Assembly (NCBI GenBank): GCA_028284385.1
Contig: JANQRT010000010.1
Location: 62,001 to 126,000, forward strand
DNA from: Opitutaceae bacterium
Lineage (GTDB): Bacteria > Verrucomicrobiota > Verrucomicrobiia > Opitutales > Opitutaceae
DNA length: 64,000 nt
Direction: 5' to 3'
The position numbers were made by a program, and so were the translations under genes. Below, one piece after another: positions 8,780-16,995 of this stretch; position 1 is the stretch's first letter; the number at the start of each line of letters is the position of its first letter. The notes beneath the pieces were generated by a model. That model was not told the DNA's origin. It saw only the letters and a program-made list of their open reading frames with translations, and searched no databases.

Positions 8780-9907
8780 CTAGACTTGAGACCGACGCCC
8801 GTCGAAATCATCCCGATCGTACTCCGGTTGGAGTGGGAACGCTTGAGGCTTCCTGTCGCGTTGACTGCGATAAATAGCCGTAAAGAGCTCAACCGCTCGC
8901 CTGCCCTCGTCTCCAGAGACCGAGGGTTCGCGATCTTCAACGATAGCGCTGATGAAATCGTCGATCTGCAGCCGATGGTAATGCTCCATTGGGTTAATCC
9001 GCTTAAAACGCTCAGTGTCTTCAATAAGCCATTTCTCTACATTACCCTCTTCGCCAGGAATCGTCCAATAATCCGTAACCGGCGGCTCTTCGATAGCGGA
9101 CATTCCAGCAATGAACATTTGTCCGCCATCCGTTTGCACGCCAACCAGGCTTCCATTTGAGCCGAGAACGCTCACTTTGCCATGGATCGCCGGATTGTAG
9201 CAATTGCTCGCCAGAATATTGCCCATAGCTCCGTTCTTGAAACGAATAACCGCGATAGATGTATCCTCAACTTCAATACCGTCATGGGTTAGGTTGTCCC
9301 AATAGCCGAAGACTTCTTCGATTTCACCCATGTACCAAAGCAGTAAATCCAGCTGATGAACCGCCTGATTGACAAGCACGCCGCCACCCTCCTCATCCCA
9401 GGTCCCACGCCAGGGATCGCTGTCGTAATAAGCCTGATCACGCCAGCCAAGCACCGTAAGCGAAGCGATGATGGGTCTGCCAATTTTACCAGCTTCAATC
9501 GCCTCCTTAACGCGGATACAGGGCTCGAAATAGCGTCGCTGGCAAACCATCCCCATTTTGACGCCCGCCTCCCGAACCGCCTCCAGGATGGAATCGCAAT
9601 CCTCCAAGCTTGAAGCGAGCGGCTTTTCGACGAGCAGGTGCACACCCGCCTTAGCGGCCGCCACTGCGGAATCGACATGAGCTGGGTGCGGAGTGCATAG
9701 ACAAACCGCCTCGACACCCGATTCGCTCAAAAAAAGATCGAAATCCGTGTAGGCCTCGACTGAATACTTTTCAGCAAAAGCATTCGTTTTCTCCACCGAA
9801 CGCCCCCAGACCGCAACAAATTCGCTTTGCTCATTGCCCGCCAATGCCGCCGCATGCAAATGGGCGACTTTGCCAGTGCCAATGATACCTGTTTTAACTT
9901 TTTTCAT
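8780..9907 (-). CDS. Gfo/Idh/MocA family NAD(P)-dependent oxidoreductase
   Basis: A 375-residue cytosolic dehydrogenase. The Rossmann motif is at the N-terminus (GIIGTGKVAHLHA, residues 8-20). The family EKP motif is present as LLVEKPLA near residue 95. The later DWRGTWDEEGGG-like and HQLDLLLW segments fit the substrate-binding domain with its catalytic His. The family oxidises sugars and inositols, including C3 oxidation of glycosides. With DUF1080 proteins encoded nearby, a role in a 3-keto-sugar route is plausible but inferred. The gene follows the dehydrogenase at 10051-11088 on the same strand with a 143-bp gap. No signal peptide is present. Confidence 0.92.
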   Translation of the reverse strand: MKKVKTGIIGTGKVAHLHAAALAGNEQSEFVAVWGRSVEKTNAFAEKYSVEAYTDFDLFLSESGVEAVCLCTPHPAHVDSAVAAAKAGVHLLVEKPLASSLEDCDSILEAVREAGVKMGMVCQRRYFEPCIRVKEAIEAGKIGRPIIASLTVLGWRDQAYYDSDPWRGTWDEEGGGVLVNQAVHQLDLLLWYMGEIEEVFGYWDNLTHDGIEVEDTSIAVIRFKNGAMGNILASNCYNPAIHGKVSVLGSNGSLVGVQTDGGQMFIAGMSAIEEPPVTDYWTIPGEEGNVEKWLIEDTERFKRINPMEHYHRLQIDDFISAIVEDREPSVSGDEGRRAVELFTAIYRSQRDRKPQAFPLQPEYDRDDFDGRRSQV

Positions 9908-10050
9908 TAAACTTGACCCACAGATTTCACAAATGGACTCGGATGATTTTCTTTTAAACTATCCTGTCGGCAAATCTAGGAATTATTGGAACGCGTTTTG
10001 CTAGAAAAGATCGGCACTTATGTGAACAATCCGGGGTAGAAGTTCTGTCC

Positions 10051-11088
10051 TCAAGGTTTCAATACGACCTTAGTCAAGCCAGGCTCTCCTTTGTGAAGCC
10101 GAGCGAACCATTCGCCGCCTTCGGAAAGCGGCTTGATTTCGCTGATCAGGGAATCAACGTCAATCAGCCCTCTGGCAATTAGATCAAGACAGGCGGGGTA
10201 CTCGCCGGCCGAGGCACAGGTGCCGATCAATGATATCTGGCGAGTAACGACTTCCTGCAATGGAAGGTCTACCGTTTTGGTCAAGTTGCCCACCAGGGTA
10301 CAGCTTCCTCCTTTTCTTAATGAGGCGATTGCCGTGGAAAGGGTTGGCGAGATGCCAACCGCCTCCATAGACAAATCCGCTCCTCGTCCCTCGGTAAGTT
10401 TTCGAACTTCGCTGGAAACGTCTGTATTGGATGGATTCATACAAGCTTCAGCCCCCAAAGATTTAGCCATCTCCAGCTTCTTTTCATCGAGGTCCACCGA
10501 AATGACGCGGCTGCATCCGGCCACTCGCAGGGCCTGCAAGCACAAAAGGCCAATCATGCCCGCTCCGACCACCACTGCCGTATCGCCAAGATGGACGGGC
10601 GTTCTTTCAACCGCATGGACCGCCACCGAAACGGCTTCCACCATCGCGGCTTGCTCGAAAGAGAGCCCATCGGGGAGCTTGTACAGAATACGCTCAGGCA
10701 CCGCCACGAATTCGGCAAACGCGCCATAGCGACGATAATCTTCGCAAGAGACGCCGAGCACCATGCGATCTTCGCAAAGATTCACTTCCCCGCGACGGCA
10801 GTGCCAGCATTTGCCACAATAAACGGTTGAGTCGAAGGTGACCCTGTCCCCTACTTTCCAGCGGTCTCCATTCACTTCGCTTCCGATGTCGGCGATCGTT
10901 CCGGCCGCCTCATGTCCCATTACGATAGGAGGGATACGGCGTCCGCTAGATCCATCCATCCCATGGACATCGCTACCGCAAATGCCGCAGGCCGCTACCT
11001 TGATAAGAACTTCGTCGGCCTTGATTTCAGGCTCCTGGATATCCTTGTATTCAAATCTTTCGTACTCGACTAACTCTAAGGCTTTCAT
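10051..11088 (-). CDS. Zinc-dependent medium-chain dehydrogenase (sorbitol/threonine dehydrogenase type)
   Basis: A 345-residue MDR-superfamily alcohol or polyol dehydrogenase. Catalytic zinc ligands are visible: C37 in GICGSDVHG and H59/E60 in MGHEAAG. The structural zinc lobe is complete (CGKCWHCRRGEVNLC; C91, C94, C97, C105). The NAD-binding fold starts at AVVVGAGMIGLL. Sequence style is closest to L-iditol 2-dehydrogenase/galactitol-type enzymes, so oxidation of a sugar alcohol or a sugar acid is likely. It is upstream of, and co-directional with, the Gfo/Idh gene. An inverted repeat CTTGCCC/GGGCAAG (11116-11137) lies 28 bp before its ATG and could be an operator or leader hairpin. Confidence 0.92.
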   Translation of the reverse strand: MKALELVEYERFEYKDIQEPEIKADEVLIKVAACGICGSDVHGMDGSSGRRIPPIVMGHEAAGTIADIGSEVNGDRWKVGDRVTFDSTVYCGKCWHCRRGEVNLCEDRMVLGVSCEDYRRYGAFAEFVAVPERILYKLPDGLSFEQAAMVEAVSVAVHAVERTPVHLGDTAVVVGAGMIGLLCLQALRVAGCSRVISVDLDEKKLEMAKSLGAEACMNPSNTDVSSEVRKLTEGRGADLSMEAVGISPTLSTAIASLRKGGSCTLVGNLTKTVDLPLQEVVTRQISLIGTCASAGEYPACLDLIARGLIDVDSLISEIKPLSEGGEWFARLHKGEPGLTKVVLKP

Positions 11089-11210
11089 TCGGCGATTCGG
11101 CTTTCAAAACAGAAACTTGCCCAACTGAGCGGGCAAGCTCAAGAGCAGGGACCTTTGCGGCAAACGATAGCCGAGGCAAGTATCGAGAACCATAGTTTTG
11201 GTGATACATG

Positions 11211-11224
11211 TCACGCCACGATGT
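11211..11224. promoter_or_regulatory. Candidate CRP-like operator
   Basis: GTGATACATGTCAC matches the CRP-family half-site pattern GTGA-N6-TCAC. It lies in the 359-bp divergent region between the dehydrogenase (start 11088) and the MFS gene (start 11448). Position and sequence suit a carbon-responsive regulator. Single short sites occur by chance, so confidence is low. Confidence 0.35.
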
Positions 11225-11447
11225 TTCGATGCAATCCAGGCTGTCCGGATCATTCTATAGAGCGAATGGGGAGCAAAACATAAAAATATCGACAGGACCG
11301 CCAATTTGCTAAAGAAATGCTAAATCTTTGTGCTCTTTAGGAGCGAAAATCCACTTCCCTCAACCTGAAACGTTAAAACCCCTCCTACTTAATTACTGTA
11401 GAGCGGCTGGATATTCGGATTTCAGTCAGGCCTGCAGATTTGACTGT

Positions 11448-13046
11448 ATGAAACACGACTCAAACACCCTAAAAGTTTTCTGGGGCTGCTTCATAGCTCT
11501 TGTCACCACGGCCTTCGGATTTATGACCCGAGTGCTTCTCATTGGAGAATGGGCCGGCGAATTCGGTTTGGATCCGGCTCAAGCTGGCAGATTGGCCGGC
11601 ATCGGGATCTGGCCTTTCGCCGTAAGCATTATCGCGTTCAGCCTGGTTATCGACAAAATCGGCTATAAGGTAGCGATGTATATCGCTTTCATCGGACATG
11701 CCATTTGGGCAGTCATGGCCTTTCTCGCCTACGGCCAATCCCAAGCCGGGAATACAGAGACCGCCTTCCAAATGCTTTACTGGGGAAGTCTTCTCATGGC
11801 CCTGGCCAACGGTACGGTAGAGGCCTTTATCAATCCGGTCGTCGCTACGATTTTCAACAAAGAGAAGACCAAATGGCTGAATATTCTACACGCGGGCTGG
11901 CCAGGTGGATTGGTGATTTGCGGTCTAATTCTCATTTCCATGCAAGACGTAGGCTGGAATCTCAGAGTGGGTCTCATCGCTCTTCCAGCGATCGTTTATG
12001 TCATCATGCTCGCTCCCGTGAAATTCCCTGTCCAGGAACGCGTGTCGTCCGGGGTATCCTACAAGGAAATGCTGGGGGAATTCGGCGTGCTAGGAGCATT
12101 GGTCGTGGGATTTCTGACCACACTACAACTCATGGATTTCTTTTCAGCAGGCGACACCAGCCAGCTGTCAGGGGGTCAAAAGACACTCTTTATAGCGATC
12201 GGTATCGCCATCGTGGCTGGTTTCGGGATCTACACCAAAGCCAGAGGCAGCGTCATGCTCTTCATTCTTGTCTTACTCATGATGCCGCTGGCTACTACGG
12301 AAATCGGAACCGATGGATGGATAACGAACATCATGGCTAAAGCAGGAGCCTTCGAGGGTGGAAACGCGCCGGAATGGATTCTCGTCTACACATCTGCCAT
12401 TATGATGGTTCTCCGTCTCTTTGCCGGACCTATTGTTCACAAGCTTTCGCCCCTGGGGCTGCTGGCAGCCTGCGCGGCCCTCGCCATTGTTGGCCTTCTC
12501 TGGCTCTCGGGCGCAACCAGTATCGCGATTATCTTCGCAGCAGCCACGTTTTACGCCATTGGGAAATCCTTTTTCTGGCCAACCATGATAGGCATCGTAG
12601 CGGAGCAAACGCCGAAAGGCGGCGCTCTTACCCTCAACGCAATTGCAGGAATCGGCATGTTGGCCGTAGGAACGCTAGGCTTTCCCTACATCGGGGCGCT
12701 CCAGTCCGAAAAAGCCATTCAAGCCGTTGAGAACGAACCTTCAATCGTGGAAAACGCGACCGGTCTTTTTAGCGACGGCAAACTGACAGCAACCACTAGC
12801 AGAGAGATATACGAGATCATTGAATACGATGTGATCGAGCAGGATGCGGTGACAGCGGCCCTAGCCCTGAATCCGAAAAAGGACGAAATCCAAGGGAAAA
12901 TGGACGAAGTCGTGTCTAGAAGCGCTCAAGGAGCTCTAGCCAACATGGCAATATTCCCAGCGATCATGCTCATCGGCTATCTAGCTCTTATCTTCTACTT
13001 TAGAAGCAAGGGCGGGTATAAACCCGTCTCGATATCCTCAGAATAG
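11448..13046 (+). CDS. Major facilitator superfamily transporter
   Basis: A 532-residue integral membrane carrier. The open frame begins at 11328, but the ATG at 11448 (MKHDSNTLKVFWGCFIAL) is a better start, because the first membrane helix follows at once and the upstream 40 residues look like translated leader. About twelve hydrophobic helices are visible, with a soluble-looking insert of roughly 60 residues (about 455-510) before the last helix. Its place between dehydrogenases and a DUF1080 gene suggests uptake of a sugar or sugar acid, probably by cation symport. No specific substrate motif was recognised. A strong terminator follows 30 bp after the stop. Confidence 0.88.
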   Translation: MKHDSNTLKVFWGCFIALVTTAFGFMTRVLLIGEWAGEFGLDPAQAGRLAGIGIWPFAVSIIAFSLVIDKIGYKVAMYIAFIGHAIWAVMAFLAYGQSQAGNTETAFQMLYWGSLLMALANGTVEAFINPVVATIFNKEKTKWLNILHAGWPGGLVICGLILISMQDVGWNLRVGLIALPAIVYVIMLAPVKFPVQERVSSGVSYKEMLGEFGVLGALVVGFLTTLQLMDFFSAGDTSQLSGGQKTLFIAIGIAIVAGFGIYTKARGSVMLFILVLLMMPLATTEIGTDGWITNIMAKAGAFEGGNAPEWILVYTSAIMMVLRLFAGPIVHKLSPLGLLAACAALAIVGLLWLSGATSIAIIFAAATFYAIGKSFFWPTMIGIVAEQTPKGGALTLNAIAGIGMLAVGTLGFPYIGALQSEKAIQAVENEPSIVENATGLFSDGKLTATTSREIYEIIEYDVIEQDAVTAALALNPKKDEIQGKMDEVVSRSAQGALANMAIFPAIMLIGYLALIFYFRSKGGYKPVSISSE

Positions 13047-13075
13047 AACATTTTAAAACTCCAAACCATTTATCA

Positions 13076-13110
13076 AAGCCCAGCCTGTTCCCCGAGGCTG
13101 GGCTTTTCTT
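13076..13110 (+). terminator. Rho-independent terminator after the MFS gene
   Basis: AAGCCCAGCCT and AGGCTGGGCTT form a long GC-rich stem around an 8-base loop, followed by TTTTCTTT. It lies 30 bp after the transporter stop and before the DUF1080 gene, so the two are probably transcribed separately. Confidence 0.9.
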
Positions 13111-13230
13111 TGGAGACGTCGTCGGATGTTGGGCGATCCAATCTTCTTGAAATCATATTCGTCGCTTGCATATTTTTCTAACACGTGTTGGATCAAAATC
13201 CGAAGAACTAAGTCAATACTACTGAGCATC

Positions 13231-14616
13231 ATGAAAAAGGCCCCAACCCTCAGAATTTTAAGCACTCGTTTCGCCCAATTTGCGGGCATCTTTCTGCTCC
13301 CCTTGATTGCCCAGGGGATCGCTTCGGCGGAATGGAAACCGCTTTTCAATGGAAACAACTTTGACGGATGGACACAGCTTGGCGGCGTGGCGAAGTATCA
13401 CATCGAAGAAGGAGCCATTGTAGGTACCAGCGTTCCGGATACGCCAAATTCGTTTCTTACGAGCGACAAACACTACGGAAATTTTATTCTGAAATTCGAA
13501 GTCAAGGTGGACGATGGTCTCAATTCAGGCGTCCAATTCAGAAGCAATAGCAAACCGGATTACCGAGATGGTCGCGTTCACGGCTATCAGTATGAATTGG
13601 ATACGAGTTACGATCGATCATGGAGCGCCGGCATCTATGACGAAGCTCGTCGCGGCTGGCTCTATCCTGTCGATTACAACATGCCAGCCAAATCGCTTTT
13701 CAAGCACAACGACTGGAATCAGGCGCGCATAGAGTGCCTAGGAAACGAGATACGCACCTACCTCAACGGCCAACTCGTGTCGCGGCTGATCGATTCCAAA
13801 ACAGCTTCAGGCTTTATTGGTCTACAAGTTCACGGGATTGGCAAAAACCGAGACCTGGTTGGAAAGCAAGTACGATGGCGCGACCTGCAAATCAAGGAGA
13901 ACATCAAATCGCTCCCAAAGCCTTCCCCTATTTTCACACGCAACCTGATTCTGAATACATTGGATGGTTCAGAAAAGGATCAAGGTTGGAAGCTTTTGTT
14001 TAACGGGAAAAATCTAGACGGCTGGAACAGTCCCGATACTGGCTGGGTGGTAAAAGACGGCATTCTTAAAATAATGCCAACACCCGAAGGCCAACCTAAG
14101 CACGGCGATCTATTGACCAAGGAGAAATTCGGAGCCTTCGAATTGCAACTCGAGTTCTATATGACCCCGAAGGCCAACAGCGGAATTAAATATTTCGTCG
14201 ACCGGTACGAGGAGGTCGACTCTGGAAAAAAAGCAACGCTGGGCTTGGAGTATCAAATTCTTGACGACGAACGTCATCCCGACGCGAAAAATGGAGTAGT
14301 CGGAAACCGTACCTGCGCCTCCCTTTACGATTTGATTCCATCCTATCAGCGTGTCTACAATCGCAAGGTCCCAAGAGGCGTCGAGAGTTGGCACCACGCT
14401 CGCATTGTCGTAATGCCAGACAACACGGTCCAACACTGGTTAAACGGGTTTAAGGTCGTTGAATACGATCGAGGATCGAATATTTACGATGCTCTCGTGG
14501 CGCGCAGCAAATACAACACCGCGAAAAACTTCGGCCTGGCTGAGGAAGGCAGGATATTGCTGCAGGATCATCGCGACGAAGTTCATTTTCGCAGCATAAA
14601 GATTCGTAGGCTTTAG
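13231..14616 (+). CDS. Two-domain DUF1080 (3-keto-disaccharide hydrolase-like) exported protein
   Basis: A 461-residue protein from the ATG at 13231. The frame extends 35 codons upstream, but MKKAPTLRILSTRFAQF begins the signal peptide, which ends near GIASA. Two tandem DUF1080 domains follow. The first opens with WKPLFNGNNFDGW (about residues 32-220). The second opens with WKLLFNGKNLDGW (about 255-460). Each carries the internal GVQF/GIKYF strand typical of the concanavalin-like fold. Family members act outside the cytoplasm, some on 3-keto-glycosides. The duplication within one chain could give two sites or one binding plus one catalytic domain. It follows a strong terminator and so has its own promoter. 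Confidence 0.9.
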   Translation: MKKAPTLRILSTRFAQFAGIFLLPLIAQGIASAEWKPLFNGNNFDGWTQLGGVAKYHIEEGAIVGTSVPDTPNSFLTSDKHYGNFILKFEVKVDDGLNSGVQFRSNSKPDYRDGRVHGYQYELDTSYDRSWSAGIYDEARRGWLYPVDYNMPAKSLFKHNDWNQARIECLGNEIRTYLNGQLVSRLIDSKTASGFIGLQVHGIGKNRDLVGKQVRWRDLQIKENIKSLPKPSPIFTRNLILNTLDGSEKDQGWKLLFNGKNLDGWNSPDTGWVVKDGILKIMPTPEGQPKHGDLLTKEKFGAFELQLEFYMTPKANSGIKYFVDRYEEVDSGKKATLGLEYQILDDERHPDAKNGVVGNRTCASLYDLIPSYQRVYNRKVPRGVESWHHARIVVMPDNTVQHWLNGFKVVEYDRGSNIYDALVARSKYNTAKNFGLAEEGRILLQDHRDEVHFRSIKIRRL

Positions 14617-14657
14617 GAGCTGCCTCCTTCGCCAGAATGGTGATGTTCGAGCCAATC

Positions 14658-15689
14658 CTAATCAGGGTGGCCGAACTTAATCATTCCTTTTAGAAGCCCA
14701 GAATCCGGCTGTAGCCAATCATTTACTACGTTTGGGAATTCAACAGCCTTGCATTCATGGGTGATCCACCGATCGGGATGGATTGATCCCGATTCGAGCT
14801 GGCTTATCACTTCCTTAAAATTCCTAGCGGTGGCATTTCGACTGCTGATTATCGAAAGTTCGCGCTTATGAAAACTGGGATCGTTAAAGGCGATATCTTC
14901 CAGGCATAAACCTACTAGAATAATCCGCCCGCCATAGTCAGGCAACTCGATCGACTTCTCCATCGATTTAGCGTTGCCGGTACATTCGAACACGACCTCG
15001 GGAAACTCGCCCAGCTCGACTTTCCATTTATCGCCAATCGGCACGCCGACTTCGCTTTTCAGAAGAATAGCTTCGGGAAAGATTCGCCTAGCCATCTGCA
15101 AGCGCTCTTCCGCGACATCAATTAAAACTACTTTCGCTCCCTTTAAAATGGCAAACTGAGCTGCCGCCAGTCCAATAGGCCCGAGCCCTACCACGGCAAC
15201 CAACTCATCCCCCAGCAAACGAGCGCGCTCCACCGCATGGCAACCAATGCAAAGCATTTCGGTCAACGCCAATGCTCGCGTATCCAAAATTCCAGACGCA
15301 TGCAGTTTTTCAGCTGGCATGAGGATACGAGGTCTCATTCCTCCATCAACATGAACTCCCAGGCATTGAGTGCTTGCCGAGCAATTGGTCTTGCCACGAG
15401 CGAAAGCTCTATCTCCAGGACGAGCCAAATAAGGCTCCACCGCACATCGGTCTCCAGGAGAAACGGCTGTGACCTCCGAACCTGTCTTTTCCACTACGAC
15501 CCCGAGCTCATGCCCCAAAATGCGCGGATAGGAAAAAAAAGGCTGCCGTCCGTGAAAAGCGTGAATATCCGTCCCGCAAAGCCCGACGTGTTCCACTCGA
15601 ATTAGAGCCTCTTTAGGACCAGGCGGATTCGGAGGACCGGTTTCGATGATTTCAAAGCGACCAGGCTCGGTTAATCGGATGCTTGTCAT
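14658..15689 (-). CDS. Zinc-type medium-chain dehydrogenase lacking the structural-zinc cysteines
   Basis: A 343-residue MDR dehydrogenase resembling L-galactonate 5-dehydrogenase/RspB-type proteins. Catalytic zinc ligands C38 (GLCGTDIHAFHG), H60 and E61 (LGHELG) are intact. The nucleotide fold is at VAVVGLGPIGLAAAQ. The lobe that normally holds four cysteines reads YLARPGDRAFARGKTNC, with only C103 and C109 left, so a structural zinc is unlikely. Its start is 10 bp after the stop of the aldo/keto reductase, so the two form an operon. It could oxidise a hexonate or hexitol; substrate is inferred only from family and neighbours. Confidence 0.9.
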   Translation of the reverse strand: MTSIRLTEPGRFEIIETGPPNPPGPKEALIRVEHVGLCGTDIHAFHGRQPFFSYPRILGHELGVVVEKTGSEVTAVSPGDRCAVEPYLARPGDRAFARGKTNCSASTQCLGVHVDGGMRPRILMPAEKLHASGILDTRALALTEMLCIGCHAVERARLLGDELVAVVGLGPIGLAAAQFAILKGAKVVLIDVAEERLQMARRIFPEAILLKSEVGVPIGDKWKVELGEFPEVVFECTGNAKSMEKSIELPDYGGRIILVGLCLEDIAFNDPSFHKRELSIISSRNATARNFKEVISQLESGSIHPDRWITHECKAVEFPNVVNDWLQPDSGLLKGMIKFGHPD

Positions 15690-15698
15690 TCCAGAAAT

Positions 15699-16736
15699 TC
15701 AGCTAAGTCGAAAACGGCTCTTCGATTGCCAAAGATCCGGATTCCGGCCAATACACGCTTTTACCGATTCGGTTGCCGTATTCAATATTTCGATAGACTC
15801 GGTTGACAATGAAACAGTCAACGCAGCGAAATTCTTCTCGACCTGTCCCCTTGACCGAGCTCCGACAAGAGCGACTCCTTTAGGCAGCCGAGCTAATACC
15901 CAAGCAATGACCACATGATCCATTGGAGCATCTATTTTCGAGGAAAGCTCCCTAATCTGATCGATGGCTTCAAAGGTTTCCGCCTCGCACCCATCCTCGC
16001 CATGACGAGCCTGAATTCGACTGTCACTAAAATGCCGAGAGCGGCTCAAGCCTTCCGGAACGTCGTCGGGGAACGAATACTTTCCGGTTAGCAACCCTTG
16101 CATGAGAGGGCTGTAGGCTAATACGGCCACATCACGCTCATCGCAATCGGGCAGGATTTCGAATTCTATGGAACGGCTCAGGAGCGAATAGGGAAGCTGA
16201 TTCGATACCATTTCACCCCCTTTGTCTAGATAGTCGCTCATATCTAGGTGGCTGAAATTGCACACCCCGATTCGTTTGACCTTTCCTTCTTCTTTCAATG
16301 AGTAGAGAGCTGCTATCGTTTCCTCGAAGGGAACATCCGGACTGGGCCAGTGGATTTGCATTAGATCGATATAGTCGGTCTGCAGCAGATTCAGGCTTCG
16401 CTCGCAGGAGGCCATCACCTGATCCCTACTCTGCTCAAGATGGGAAATCTTGGTAGCGATAAACGCTCGATCACGCTTGCCGGCGAGAGCCTTTCCCAAA
16501 ACCCGCTCCGATTCCCCATTGCCATAAGCTGGAGCGGTATCGAAAAAATTTATACCCAGGTCCAAAGCTGCATGAATAGCTTCGATCGAAGCGCTTTCCT
16601 CCTGGGGTCCCCACACGGCATCTCCGGCAAAAGCCCAGCAGCCCATCCCGAGGCGCGAGACTAACGGTTCAGAGCTACCAAGCGAAACACGATTGAGCTC
16701 TATCTCCTGGGATTGCGACGGATTTTCGAGTGACAT
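15699..16736 (-). CDS. Aldo/keto reductase
   Basis: A 345-residue NAD(P)H-dependent reductase with the full catalytic tetrad: D66 and Y71 (FFDTAPAYGNGESE), K96 (FIATKIS) and H129 (DLMQIHWP). The SQLPYSLL-like and GARS-like segments near the C-terminus bind cofactor. It resembles the YajO/L-glyceraldehyde-3-phosphate or L-fucose-type AKRs found in sugar loci. It is cytosolic and is the first gene of a two-gene operon with the dehydrogenase at 14658-15689. It is divergent from the large sensor kinase at 16996, with a 259-bp gap between them that should hold both promoters; no clear operator was recognised there. Confidence 0.92.
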   Translation of the reverse strand: MSLENPSQSQEIELNRVSLGSSEPLVSRLGMGCWAFAGDAVWGPQEESASIEAIHAALDLGINFFDTAPAYGNGESERVLGKALAGKRDRAFIATKISHLEQSRDQVMASCERSLNLLQTDYIDLMQIHWPSPDVPFEETIAALYSLKEEGKVKRIGVCNFSHLDMSDYLDKGGEMVSNQLPYSLLSRSIEFEILPDCDERDVAVLAYSPLMQGLLTGKYSFPDDVPEGLSRSRHFSDSRIQARHGEDGCEAETFEAIDQIRELSSKIDAPMDHVVIAWVLARLPKGVALVGARSRGQVEKNFAALTVSLSTESIEILNTATESVKACIGRNPDLWQSKSRFRLS

Positions 16737-16995
16737 TTGATTGGAGTCTCCATTAGCGAGGATTTCTAAAACAGCCGCCTAGAATCTCAAATGCCGTTGC
16801 TTCCAAGGCGACCCTAAATCGAAAACAGGCGAAAAATTGCCTAATCGATTGTAAAAAATCTGATCTTGATCCACATTTCATTTGAAGGGAATTCAACGAA
16901 AACTACGGTATGGAGCCAGCAAAGGCGGAAACTGCTGCTGTGCAAAATAGGATTGTGGTTTTCCAACTCCCAAACGCCAATTCCATAACAGCCCC

